A stretch of 64,000 nucleotides of DNA from Chloroflexota bacterium (GTDB taxonomy: Bacteria > Chloroflexota > Anaerolineae > Anaerolineales > Villigracilaceae): positions 1-64,000 of the forward strand of contig JACRMH010000009.1 in NCBI GenBank assembly GCA_016219545.1. The letters are read 5' to 3'. Below are positions 34,523 through 43,586 of the stretch, piece after piece. The notes beneath the pieces are model-generated. The model was given only the letters and a program-made list of their open reading frames with translations. It did not search any database and was not told the origin of the DNA. Position 1 is the first letter of the stretch. Every line of letters begins with the position of its first letter. Position numbers and translations under genes: made by a program.

Positions 34523-35677
34523 TTGCGCATCCGCTTTCAACTTATTATCTTCATGTTTCTACGCACCATCCTGAATACTGCCCACAGGATGGTGTATCCA
34601 TTTCTGCCTGTTTTCGCACGCGGACTCGGCGTAGACATTTCCACCATGTCCCTGTTGATGACAGTTCGCTCATTGATCGGTACAACCAGCCCATTATTCG
34701 CGCCCATCGCAGATCGGCGCGGACGAAAATTCGGTATGTTACTTGGCGCAATCATTTTCACGCTGGGTGTTGGGTTGGTTGCCATCTACCCAAACATCTG
34801 GACTCTCGCCATCGCACTGATCCTGGCTGTGATCGGCAAGTATATGTTCGACCCATCCATGCAAGCCTATTTTGGCGACCGCATCCCCTACGAACAACGA
34901 GGCACGGCTCTGGCCGTTACCGAGGTTGCATGGTCAATGGCATTTATTGTGGGTGTTCCCATCGTCGGATTCCTCATTGATAAATTTGGCTGGTCTGCGC
35001 CTTTCCCCTTTTTCACTATTCTTGGGTTGGTTATTTTCTTTGTGGTCTGGCGAGTCGTCCCTGCTGAAGATTCACATCATGAGTTGACCAATGATTCACG
35101 TGCTGGCTATCGCGCAGTGCTCACATCCATTCCCGCGCTGGCAGGGATATCCATTGCCATGTTTGCAAGCGCAGGCAATGAACTGGTCAGCGTGATCTTT
35201 GGCGTTTGGCTGGAAGATTCGTTTGGATTAAGGATCGCTGCCCTCGCGGGAGCATCTGCTGTGATCGGCATTTCAGAACTAAGCGGGGAGGGATTGGTTG
35301 CCTTCACAACAGATAAACTTGGCAAGCCGCTCGCACTGACCATTGGGCTGGTCGGCAATGCCCTGGCTGCGATCCTGCTCCCATTCATTGGGCAAACACA
35401 AATCGGCGCGCTGATTGGGCTGTTCCTTTTCTACATCACCTTTGAATACATCATGGTCAGCCACATACCGTTGATGACCGAACTTGTCCCCTCGGCTCGT
35501 GCCACGATGCTTTCCATAAATGTAACAGGCCATTCCATAGGGCGTGCGCTTGGTGCATTTTTAGCTGCCATCATTTATCAACATTTTGGATTTTTATTTG
35601 TTGCGTTTTTGACAGCTGTGTTTAACCTCGCAGGACTGCTGGCGCTAAGAATTATGCAGCGAAAGAAAACAAGTTGA
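34523..35677 (+). CDS. Major facilitator superfamily transporter
   Basis: A 384-residue protein with about twelve transmembrane helices and the MFS loop motif APIADRRGRKFGM between helices 2 and 3. Substrate unknown; it resembles drug/H+ antiporters. It starts with TTG at 34523 or ATG at 34553, 27 bp after proC, and lies between the two copies of the proC tail, so it is a candidate cargo gene. Confidence 0.85.
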   Translation: MRIRFQLIIFMFLRTILNTAHRMVYPFLPVFARGLGVDISTMSLLMTVRSLIGTTSPLFAPIADRRGRKFGMLLGAIIFTLGVGLVAIYPNIWTLAIALILAVIGKYMFDPSMQAYFGDRIPYEQRGTALAVTEVAWSMAFIVGVPIVGFLIDKFGWSAPFPFFTILGLVIFFVVWRVVPAEDSHHELTNDSRAGYRAVLTSIPALAGISIAMFASAGNELVSVIFGVWLEDSFGLRIAALAGASAVIGISELSGEGLVAFTTDKLGKPLALTIGLVGNALAAILLPFIGQTQIGALIGLFLFYITFEYIMVSHIPLMTELVPSARATMLSINVTGHSIGRALGAFLAAIIYQHFGFLFVAFLTAVFNLAGLLALRIMQRKKTS

Positions 35678-35720
35678 CATCCAATGATCGACTCAATACG
35701 AACCAAGAGGAGTATTCGTT

Positions 35721-36071
35721 ATGATATTTCCTGATTTTCTTGCCAAACCGATTTTCCATATTCTTTATCTTATCGAACGCCGCTCGGATGGAGCTACACA
35801 GCCGCCGATTCGCCGCAAGATTCAGCCTGTGGCGGATGAGCAGCGTATTGCTTTTGACCATTTGCTTGATGCAGCTTTACGTAACGGCATTAGCGCACTC
35901 ATTCACTACAGTCTCCCCTATCCCAAGGCGGATTTTCTGAATTACATCTGCGATTGGCGCGGATTTGTTGCACATGGCTTCCCCATACACGAATTGGAAA
36001 CTTTGGGCGGCGTATCAACGCTCTTTGGAATTGGGCAAGGAGAAACCCGGTCATATTGCGGATGTCAATGA
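35721..36071 (+). pseudogene. Truncated gene fused out of frame to a proC tail
   Basis: The first 94 or so residues look genuine (MIFPDFLAKPIFHILYLIERRSDG, then FLNYICDWRGFVAHG) and follow AAGAGGAG. From 36004 the frame enters the duplicated proC tail out of phase and ends after 21 unrelated residues. So this is the N-terminal remnant of a longer gene cut at the duplication junction. The original family is not recognised. Confidence 0.6.
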
Positions 36072-36087
36072 CGATGAAGAAAAATAA
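36004..36087 (+). repeat. Copy of the proC gene tail
   Basis: Aligns without gaps to proC 34412-34495 (84 bp) with seven differences, five of which are synonymous in the proC frame; both end in TAA. Confidence 0.95.
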
Positions 36088-36126
36088 CTCCTGCAACAAA
36101 ACCCGGTTGACTCTTGTACTACCTGC

Positions 36127-36858
36127 ATGAGATATTTCACTTCTGCCAACCTGATCCGTGTTTTGGCTTTTTGGGTGGTTCTTTCACAGATCATCCTTGC
36201 ACTGATCTTCACCCTTTTTACAGGGACTAATCCGCGCGCCGTCATGCTGATGGCAACAGGATTGATGGGGATATGGATCATTGTGGGCGGGGCATTGATG
36301 TGGAGGTTCAGAAATTCGATCCGCACCTATATGCTGAAGATTCAAATCCCACGAGCTATTAAGTTCATTCTTTTTTGCACTCTCCTCGCATTGATCGAAG
36401 AAGCTGTTGCTGTTCTGATGACCAATTTGGCTCCCCTGTTTGGCGTTCCGATCGGCTCTGCCTATATCACTGCTTCCGCGAATTATTTTGATGTTGTCAC
36501 ATTTCACAGTGTGGTAGTGTTTATCCCTATGTTTATAGTCTGGGCATTCCTCCTCTTGCATTGGGATTTTTCACCCACTGCGGTCTTTCTCCTCTTTGGA
36601 TTAACGGGCTTTTTCTCAGAAGCCATCTTTGCAGGGACGTTCGATCTGACTCGTGCGCCGTTTTGGATATTCATCTATGGGCTGATGATATGGCTGCCTG
36701 CCTACTGCATCCCCCCGAGAACTGGCGTAAAACTTCCGCGTTGGTGGATGGTTCCGCTTGCGATATTTGCTCCATATCTCCTTGCCGTTCCCGTTGCTCT
36801 GGTTGTCAGTACACTCCACCCAGTCAGTATTCATTTTCCACCCATTGTGTCAAATTAA
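36127..36858 (+). CDS. Polytopic membrane protein of unknown function
   Basis: A 243-residue protein with seven or so transmembrane helices. The segment LLALIEEAVAVLMTN contains a Glu pair inside a helix, which recalls CPBP-type intramembrane proteases, but the rest of that family's motifs are not evident. It probably followed proC directly before the insertion at 34496-36003, since the displaced proC tail is next to it. Confidence 0.7.
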   Translation: MRYFTSANLIRVLAFWVVLSQIILALIFTLFTGTNPRAVMLMATGLMGIWIIVGGALMWRFRNSIRTYMLKIQIPRAIKFILFCTLLALIEEAVAVLMTNLAPLFGVPIGSAYITASANYFDVVTFHSVVVFIPMFIVWAFLLLHWDFSPTAVFLLFGLTGFFSEAIFAGTFDLTRAPFWIFIYGLMIWLPAYCIPPRTGVKLPRWWMVPLAIFAPYLLAVPVALVVSTLHPVSIHFPPIVSN

Positions 36859-36893
36859 GATCACTCCAATAAGGGGTAAGTAAAAAACATAAA

Positions 36894-36990
36894 TGTGTCG
36901 CCCTGAGGGAGCGTGCTCTTCGCGACCGAAGGGTCTCTAAGCGAGATAAGAGATGCTTCGCGCCTGAAAAGCGGCGCTCAGCAAGACACA
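36894..36990. repeat. Imperfect palindrome, TGTGTC family
   Basis: Outer TGTGTC and GACACA pair, with inner GAGCG/CGCTC and AGGGTCTCT/AGAGAT segments. It takes up most of the interval between the membrane gene and the ABC-F gene, which holds no other feature except a promoter box. Confidence 0.65.
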
Positions 36991-37052
36991 GAAACGTTAT
37001 CCATTATTCACGTTAGATTAAGATCGAAAAGCATTCATCAATCCTTTCCGCT

Positions 37053-37058
37053 TATAAT
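37053..37058 (+). promoter_or_regulatory. Candidate ABC-F gene -10 box
   Basis: TATAAT 33 bp before the start codon; no clear -35 box. Confidence 0.45.
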
Positions 37059-37090
37059 ACGGGGCGTTCAAATCTAGAAGCTGGAAAATC

Positions 37091-39088
37091 ATGTCACTCA
37101 TCACTGTAAATTCTCTCTCCAAATCATACGGCCCCACTGATATTTTCAGCGGGGTATCTTTCACGGTCGCCAAAGGCGCGCGCTTGGCCGTAGTTGGTCC
37201 CAATGGAATCGGCAAGACATCCCTCATGCGAATCCTTGTCGGCGTGGATGAAGCCACCTCGGGAACAGTATCCCGCTCACGCGGACTCCGGATCGGATAT
37301 CTGTCGCAGGAAGCAGATTTCCAAATGACAGGCACTCTCTGGGATGCCTGCGAATCCGTCTTTAGTCATTTCAAAGTTGAGCAGGAAGAACTTCACCGCC
37401 TTGAAGCGTTGATGTCTGACCCCGCGCAATTTGAAGAGGTGATGGAACGCTACGGAAAATTGCAGGAAGATTTCGAGCGGCGCGGCGGGTACACCTACAT
37501 GACGAAGATCCGTCAGGTGTTGACCGGGTTGGGATTCAGCGAAGCCGATTATCAACTTGACCTTGACCATCTTTCCGGCGGACAACGCACGCGCGGTTTC
37601 CTTGCACGATTATTACTCGAAGACCCCGACCTGCTCTTGCTCGATGAACCCACCAATCACCTGGACATTGCAGCCGTTGAATGGCTCGAAGGATATTTGA
37701 GTCAATGGGAAGGCGCGGCCATCATCATTTCGCATGACCGTTTCTTTTTGGATAAAGCCAGCAATGTGATCCTGGAAATGTTCCCCGGTGCAACAGAAAT
37801 ATATCGCGGCAATTACAGCGCGTACCTTAAACAACGCGTTGAACGCATGACCCGCCGTCAGGAAGTTTTCGATAGCGAAAAAGAAAAACTTCAAAAGGAA
37901 ATGGAATACATCCGCAAAAATGTGGCGGGACAAAATGTATTGCAAGCCAAAGGCAAACTCAAGCGCCTCTCGCGCATCATTCAAGCCATCGAACAGATCG
38001 GCATGGAAGCTGCGCTCAAACAAAAATGGAGCGAGACCGCTGCTGAAGTCTCCGTCACCACATCCATCCTCAGCGTGGAAGAAGCGGGTCGCCGCATCAA
38101 CGCATTGCAATCGCCTGTGCGCCAACTTCCCAATTTACATTTGCGTCTCAATCAGGCCGCGCGCTCCGGCGATATGGTCATCCGCACTGAAAATCTCAAA
38201 GTGGGATTCTCTGACAAGTTTTTATTTTCATCTCCAAATATTGATCTGCGACGCGGCGACTGTGCAGCCTTAATCGGACCGAACGGCGCGGGCAAATCAA
38301 CTTTTCTAAAAACGATCCTCGGTCAGATCCCGCCGTTGGCTGGTGAGGTGACTCTGGGGGAGAGTCTGCACATTGGGTACTTTGCCCAGGCTCACGAAAG
38401 CCTTGACCCAAAGAAAAGCGTAATTGATGAGATCATTCATGCTACAAATTGGCTTCCGCAAAAGGCGCGTGAGTATCTCGGCAAATATTTATTCTCCGGA
38501 GACGACGCCTTCAAGATGGTATCCATGCTCTCCGGCGGTGAGCGCGGACGTTTGGCGCTGGCCAAACTTGCTTTGCAGGATACAAATTTATTATTGCTTG
38601 ACGAACCCACCAACCATTTGGATATCCCCTCGCAGGAAATCCTCGAAGCCGTGTTGGATGATTATCAAGGCACGATCCTCCTCGTCACCCATGACCGTTA
38701 TCTCGTGGATGCAGTTGCGACCCAGATCTGGGAGATCGACACAGACGAATCCCATCTCATCATCTTCAAGGGTATCTATTCCCAGTTGAAGGAAGAAAGA
38801 GAAAAGGATTTGGCGCGGCGTGCGGCAGCGCAGGCTGAAGTTACAGTTGTGACTGAACCCCGCAAGGCAAAGTCAGTGAGCACAAAAGAAGACAGAAGAA
38901 AGAACGCGAAGAAGCAGGAACTTGAAAACAAGATCGCCGCGCTTGAAGCAGAACTTGGCGAAATTGGGAATAAGCTGGCTAATCCACCCAGGGATGCGGG
39001 CGAAGTAATAAAACTGGCCAAAGATTACGACCGCGTTCAAAAAGAGATGGATGAGAAGATGGAGGAGTGGGAAGGATTGCAGGGATGA
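37091..39088 (+). CDS. ABC-F family ATPase
   Basis: A 665-residue cytoplasmic protein with two ABC domains and no membrane part. Domain 1 has Walker A GPNGIGKT, signature LSGGQRTRG and LLLDEPTNHLD; domain 2 has GPNGAGKST, LSGGERGRL and LLLDEPTNHLD. The interdomain linker (about 245-345) is helical and a C-terminal coiled coil (about 590-665) follows, as in Uup-like members that act on ribosomes or branched DNA. The last 90 bp are duplicated at 41593-41682. Confidence 0.93.
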   Translation: MSLITVNSLSKSYGPTDIFSGVSFTVAKGARLAVVGPNGIGKTSLMRILVGVDEATSGTVSRSRGLRIGYLSQEADFQMTGTLWDACESVFSHFKVEQEELHRLEALMSDPAQFEEVMERYGKLQEDFERRGGYTYMTKIRQVLTGLGFSEADYQLDLDHLSGGQRTRGFLARLLLEDPDLLLLDEPTNHLDIAAVEWLEGYLSQWEGAAIIISHDRFFLDKASNVILEMFPGATEIYRGNYSAYLKQRVERMTRRQEVFDSEKEKLQKEMEYIRKNVAGQNVLQAKGKLKRLSRIIQAIEQIGMEAALKQKWSETAAEVSVTTSILSVEEAGRRINALQSPVRQLPNLHLRLNQAARSGDMVIRTENLKVGFSDKFLFSSPNIDLRRGDCAALIGPNGAGKSTFLKTILGQIPPLAGEVTLGESLHIGYFAQAHESLDPKKSVIDEIIHATNWLPQKAREYLGKYLFSGDDAFKMVSMLSGGERGRLALAKLALQDTNLLLLDEPTNHLDIPSQEILEAVLDDYQGTILLVTHDRYLVDAVATQIWEIDTDESHLIIFKGIYSQLKEEREKDLARRAAAQAEVTVVTEPRKAKSVSTKEDRRKNAKKQELENKIAALEAELGEIGNKLANPPRDAGEVIKLAKDYDRVQKEMDEKMEEWEGLQG

Positions 39089-41568
39089 TACAAAAGTCCA
39101 TTCGCGTTTTTTCAGTATTAACTTTTTGTAGCGGGGTGGCAGCAATATCGTATCTCGCATATCTTCCCGGGGATGCCCAACACAATCTCTCGCCATACCG
39201 CATGGTTTCCCTGGCTGGGATATTTGCGCTACTTTATCTAAGTGCCATCATTTTCTTCAGGTATAAATCCAGTGAGAGCGCGGACAGGCTTACAGAACGA
39301 ATTAAGGGGTTTAAATCAGTTGATCTATTTTCCTTCATGTTGTTCGCCGTTTCCCTAACAGCGTGGGTTGCATTTCTTTACAGGGATTTATGGACAGATC
39401 ATTTCAGCGACTTGATTTATGTCAGGCTTGCCCCGATCATGCTCATAGGCTCGCTGGTATCCATGCAGGCCGGAATCGTTTTACTGCTGCCACATTTCGA
39501 CTTTAAACAATTTATCAATCCAGTTAAGACTATCTGGAGAACATCGCTGGTCGTTTTGGGCGGGTTCGCTGGAATAGCGATATTTATATCCTTTACAGGA
39601 ATTGGATTCTCAGAAGACAACGTTGGGCTCAATTGGGGGATCGCAGGTGTTCCACTGACATTTGCCCAGGTTAATCTCGTCCTATCCATCGGTTTCCTTT
39701 TGTCATTTTTGATCCATATTATTCGTTCAAGGACAACAGGAAAACACCTCCGCTGGTCGTTAATATTTGATATTGGTGTTTTTATTATATTGTGGGGATC
39801 GTCCGTAATTCTCTGGTCAAACCAAACCATGGATCCGTCACATTTTTCGCCGAAGCCAACCGCACCAAATTATGAATACTATCCATCTTCAGATGCCCTT
39901 TTATTCGACAAAATGTCGTATCACCTGTCTGCCGGCGTTGGGTTCTCAGAAACCCTGGTGCGCAGGCCTTTGTATGTTGGTCTGGTCTCACTATTTCATA
40001 AGATCGGCGGGGTTTCCTATGACCGTACTGTCTTTGTTCAAATCCTCTTTCTTGCCCTGATCCCCGCTTTTATCTACCTATTAACTACAAAGTTGCCCAA
40101 CCGTTTGGCGGGTTTTGTTGCAGGTGGTCTTTTAATTTTACGTGAAACAAATGCGATTGACCTATCTGGAAAAATTACAACATCACATGCAAAACTAATA
40201 ATGAGTGATCTGCCGGCAACCCTGGGGGTTGTGGTTTTTGTATATGCATGTATTATTTTGTTCACAAAGCCTAAACATGACAAATGGCTGCTATTAATCA
40301 TTGGAACAATTTTAGGATTAATAGCATTGGTGCGGGCGCAAGTCTTGATCCTTACTCCATTGATTCTCCTGTTTACCATATTTCCGAAACAAAACAAAAA
40401 TAAACCGTTCATTAGTTCAGGGATTATTCTTATCGGCCTCATTCTGGTGATAACTCCCTGGGCGTGGCGAAATTGGGATATTAGCGGAACTTTTACGCTT
40501 GGTGATACTGGCGAGACCATGCTTATGGCCAGGAATTATTCGTTAAATCCAATAAAATATCCGCAACCATTAGCAGGGGAAACGGTTGCCGATTATTCAA
40601 AACGGCTTTCCCATGATATATCTTCGTTCATCTTTGAATACCCGGGGAATGCGGCGTTTTTCATTTCCAATCATTTCATACACAGTCTTGCCACAAGTGC
40701 AGTGTACATCGCCCCTTTATACACTAACGACTCGCCTAAAACCCTCATCAGCAAACTGCCCTTCTGGGATATCCGGAACGTCTGGGATGGGGCATCGCCC
40801 AGGGGGACTCTTCTTCCCTTGCTATGCAACCTTGTCATTCTCGCAATTGGGATAGGGCTGGCGCGGGCAGAAAATAAAGAGATAGGACTGTATCCATTGA
40901 TGGTCTTTGTTGTTTATCAAGCCGGAAATGCACTTGTCCGCACCTCCGGATGGAGGTTTGCGCTCCCAGTGGATTGGATCATCTTAATGTATTATTCCAT
41001 TGCACTATCCTATGCGCCTTCTAAAGTCGGCTTATTAATTACATCCAATCCCTTGACTACCCCCAGTAATGATTCATCGAAAAAAACAAACCCGGTTTAT
41101 CCATTAATATTTATATTATTATTTATTGTGGGTATTTCCGTTCTTCTTGCAGAAAAAACGATCCCTGAGCAAAAATTCGATTATTTAATAGATGCGAGCA
41201 GGAATAAACTGGTTCGGGAAAATATATTGACATCTGACCAGCTCACAAAATACCTTCAACAAAAGAATGCAGTCCTCATCTCTGGCATCGCACTCTATCC
41301 TCGCTATTTCAAGCCAAACGGGGCGCTTTACTCGGAAAATCTGCCCTCAGATTTTAAATATTTACATTTCTGGTTGATCAATAAAGGCGATACACAAATT
41401 GTACTGCCACTTCAAAAGCCACCAGTTTTTTTCCCACATGCATCCACCGTTTCGGTGCTCGGATGCGATCATGGTGACTACGTTACAGCCTGGGCTGTAT
41501 TTATCCAGAAAGATAATAGGGAAGAGGTCATTCTTCGAGAGCCTTCCTCAATGTTTGTTTGTCCATAA
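39085..41568 (+). CDS. GT-C-like polytopic glycosyltransferase
   Basis: An 827-residue protein with more than twelve transmembrane helices. The centre has the ArnT/PMT-like features of lipid-linked sugar transferases: an extracytoplasmic loop with SSDALLFDKMSYHLS and RRPLYVGL, and ALVRAQVLILTPL. No exact family can be given. The chosen ATG (39085) overlaps the TGA of the ABC-F gene; a GTG at 39067 is possible. It is AT-richer than its neighbours and lies between two copies of the ABC-F tail, so it is probably acquired. Confidence 0.7.
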   Translation: MIQKSIRVFSVLTFCSGVAAISYLAYLPGDAQHNLSPYRMVSLAGIFALLYLSAIIFFRYKSSESADRLTERIKGFKSVDLFSFMLFAVSLTAWVAFLYRDLWTDHFSDLIYVRLAPIMLIGSLVSMQAGIVLLLPHFDFKQFINPVKTIWRTSLVVLGGFAGIAIFISFTGIGFSEDNVGLNWGIAGVPLTFAQVNLVLSIGFLLSFLIHIIRSRTTGKHLRWSLIFDIGVFIILWGSSVILWSNQTMDPSHFSPKPTAPNYEYYPSSDALLFDKMSYHLSAGVGFSETLVRRPLYVGLVSLFHKIGGVSYDRTVFVQILFLALIPAFIYLLTTKLPNRLAGFVAGGLLILRETNAIDLSGKITTSHAKLIMSDLPATLGVVVFVYACIILFTKPKHDKWLLLIIGTILGLIALVRAQVLILTPLILLFTIFPKQNKNKPFISSGIILIGLILVITPWAWRNWDISGTFTLGDTGETMLMARNYSLNPIKYPQPLAGETVADYSKRLSHDISSFIFEYPGNAAFFISNHFIHSLATSAVYIAPLYTNDSPKTLISKLPFWDIRNVWDGASPRGTLLPLLCNLVILAIGIGLARAENKEIGLYPLMVFVVYQAGNALVRTSGWRFALPVDWIILMYYSIALSYAPSKVGLLITSNPLTTPSNDSSKKTNPVYPLIFILLFIVGISVLLAEKTIPEQKFDYLIDASRNKLVRENILTSDQLTKYLQQKNAVLISGIALYPRYFKPNGALYSENLPSDFKYLHFWLINKGDTQIVLPLQKPPVFFPHASTVSVLGCDHGDYVTAWAVFIQKDNREEVILREPSSMFVCP

Positions 41569-41592
41569 AAAAGCTCACCTGCCCAGAGAGCA

Positions 41593-41682
41593 AATGAAGT
41601 GATAAAGCTGGCCAAAGACTACGACCGCGTGCAAAAAGAAATGGATGAGAAGATAGTCGAGTGTGAAGGGTTACAGGGATAA
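41593..41682 (+). repeat. Copy of the ABC-F gene tail
   Basis: Aligns without gaps to 38999-39088 (90 bp) with about 15 differences, most at third codon positions, and ends in TAA instead of TGA. Confidence 0.93.
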
Positions 41683-41685
41683 AGT

Positions 41686-41724
41686 ATCCGCACTATTGGG
41701 GACTTAGCCCCCAATAGTGCGGAT
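41686..41724. terminator. Hairpin between converging genes
   Basis: A perfect 16-bp stem (41686-41701 with 41709-41724) between the plus-strand tail copy and the minus-strand CDF gene. No long T run, but it is well placed as a bidirectional terminator. Confidence 0.7.
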
Positions 41725-41727
41725 TGC

Positions 41728-42651
41728 TCATTTATCGTGAATATCATTGATGGAAATTTCATCATCCATTGGTTCGAGGTGGGTATGGACGATGGCATCG
41801 CTGAGTTGGCTGCGGACATCCCCTTCAAAGTCCTCGGCAACATGGTGCGCATCGTGGACAGTCCACTCACCCGGAACAAGCATGTGTACAGAGACAAACC
41901 GTCTAGCCGCAGACTGGCGCGTGCGTAAGGCATGGAATTGCACGCCGCGCTCGCGATATTTGGCAATCACTTTCTCAACAAGTTGATGTTCTTCGATTGG
42001 AAGCGACGCATCCATAAATCCCGCGACGGATCGCTTTAGCAGTTTTACACCGGTCCAGATGATGTTAAGCGCCACGGCAATGGCAAGGATGGGGTCAAGG
42101 ATATTCCAATTCGTAACTGCAACAATGGCGACGCCGCCGATCACTCCGACCGAAGTCCAGACATCGGTCATCAGATGCTGTCCATCCGCTTCAAGGGTGA
42201 TCGAGTTGCGCTTCTTCCCGGTTGCGATCAGAAGGCGCGCCGCTGCAAAATTGACAAGTGATGCCACAATGGATACGGCCAACCCCACGCCAAGTTTTTC
42301 CAGCGGGCGGGGTGAAAGGAGTCTTTCAATGGCTGTCCACAAGATGCCGCCGGCCGCAAACAGAATGAGTAACCCTTCGGCACTGCTGGCAAAATATTCA
42401 GCCTTGCTGTGACCATACATGTGGCTGTCATCCGGCGGAAGGGCTGCGATGATCAGCATGGACAATGCAATGACGGCGCTGACCAGATTAACGATGGACT
42501 CCATCGCATCAGATAACAGACCAACGGAACCCGTCAACAGATAAGCAATCGTTTTTAAAGCAATGGTAATACATGCCGCGCCGATCGAAAGCCAGGCGTA
42601 GCGTGTAAGGGATACATTTTTATTATCGTTTAGTGCGTGGGTAGCAGACAT
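41728..42651 (-). CDS. Cation diffusion facilitator transporter
   Basis: A 307-residue CDF metal/proton antiporter with six transmembrane helices. The metal site is seen in SDAMES (helix 2) and DGQHLMTDV (helix 5, HxxxD); the cytoplasmic C-terminal domain contains HDAHHV. Likely exports Zn, Co, Fe or Mn. The start was set at ATG 42651 after GAGGAA. The interval 42694-42827 holds no recognised feature. Confidence 0.9.
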   Translation of the reverse strand: MSATHALNDNKNVSLTRYAWLSIGAACITIALKTIAYLLTGSVGLLSDAMESIVNLVSAVIALSMLIIAALPPDDSHMYGHSKAEYFASSAEGLLILFAAGGILWTAIERLLSPRPLEKLGVGLAVSIVASLVNFAAARLLIATGKKRNSITLEADGQHLMTDVWTSVGVIGGVAIVAVTNWNILDPILAIAVALNIIWTGVKLLKRSVAGFMDASLPIEEHQLVEKVIAKYRERGVQFHALRTRQSAARRFVSVHMLVPGEWTVHDAHHVAEDFEGDVRSQLSDAIVHTHLEPMDDEISINDIHDK

Positions 42652-42827
42652 GGTTTCCTCAATTATGAATGAGGCTGCCTGTCGTAATTTCAATTAGACC
42701 GCTTGGTGGGGATTAGTCGCGGCTACGACTTTGATATTCTGGCGCCGAGGTCAAAATAATACTCTTATATCTGAAAATTCATAAGGGATGAATGTCACAA
42801 AACCATTTCAACATGGCTTGGGACTGT

Positions 42828-43586
42828 TTACCCAAATCTTCCCATGATGTAATCTTCTGTTTTCTTTTGTTTGGGATTGGTGAACAAAGTTTTTCCATCA
42901 CCGTACTCGATGAGCTCGCCCGTCAAAAAGAAAGCGGCATGGTCGGCAGTACGCGCAGCCTGTTGAACGGAATGCGGCACGAGGATAACCGTGAATTCTT
43001 TTTTCAATTCCAGCAACGCGCCTTCCACCTTACCGGTTGAAATTGGGTCAAGTCCCGAAGTGGGTTCATCGAGCAAAATAATTTCAGGTTGAAGCGCCAG
43101 CACGCGCGCAAGACAGACGCGCTGCTGCTGTCCGCCTGAAAGCGCAACTGCCGGGTCATTCAAACGGTCTTTCACTTCATCCCAAACCGCAGAGAGTTTC
43201 AAACTTCGCTCAACGGCTTCATCCAATTTGGATTTTCGTTTTTCACCCGCCAACTCCAACCCATAAATAATATTTTCGCGGATGCTCATTGGCAATGGAA
43301 CAGGGCGGGCAAAGACCATGCCCACTTTTCGACGCAACGCGATCACATCCGTTTTTGGGTCGAGGATATTTTCACCGTCTATGAGGATTCGTCCCGAACT
43401 GGCTTTAACCTCAGTGAGATCGTTCAAGCGATTAAGACATCGCAATAAAGTGGATTTCCCGCCTCCTGCCGGGCCGAATAAAACTGTCACAGCGTTCTGA
43501 CGGATTCCCATGCTGACGTTACGCAGTGACTCCGTGCCGTCGGAGTATTGTAAAGAAAGATTTTCTATGATTATTTTGTCTACCAT
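42828..43586 (-). CDS. pstB: Phosphate ABC transporter ATPase PstB (system 2)
   Basis: A 252-residue ABC ATPase. Walker A is GPAGGGKST (Ala-Gly-Gly, where most PstB have Ser-Gly-Cys), the signature ALSGGQQQR and Walker B ILLDEPTSGLDP. The Q-loop region reads ARPVPLP, unlike QKPNPFP of the other two phosphate PstBs here. It overlaps the permease gene by 7 bp and ends the pstSCAB operon. Confidence 0.9.
   Translation of the reverse strand: MVDKIIIENLSLQYSDGTESLRNVSMGIRQNAVTVLFGPAGGGKSTLLRCLNRLNDLTEVKASSGRILIDGENILDPKTDVIALRRKVGMVFARPVPLPMSIRENIIYGLELAGEKRKSKLDEAVERSLKLSAVWDEVKDRLNDPAVALSGGQQQRVCLARVLALQPEIILLDEPTSGLDPISTGKVEGALLELKKEFTVILVPHSVQQAARTADHAAFFLTGELIEYGDGKTLFTNPKQKKTEDYIMGRFG

Noticed and set aside
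42652-42827. Metal riboswitch (NiCo or yybP-ykoY) before the CDF gene
   Set aside because: No conserved core motifs or regular stems were found.
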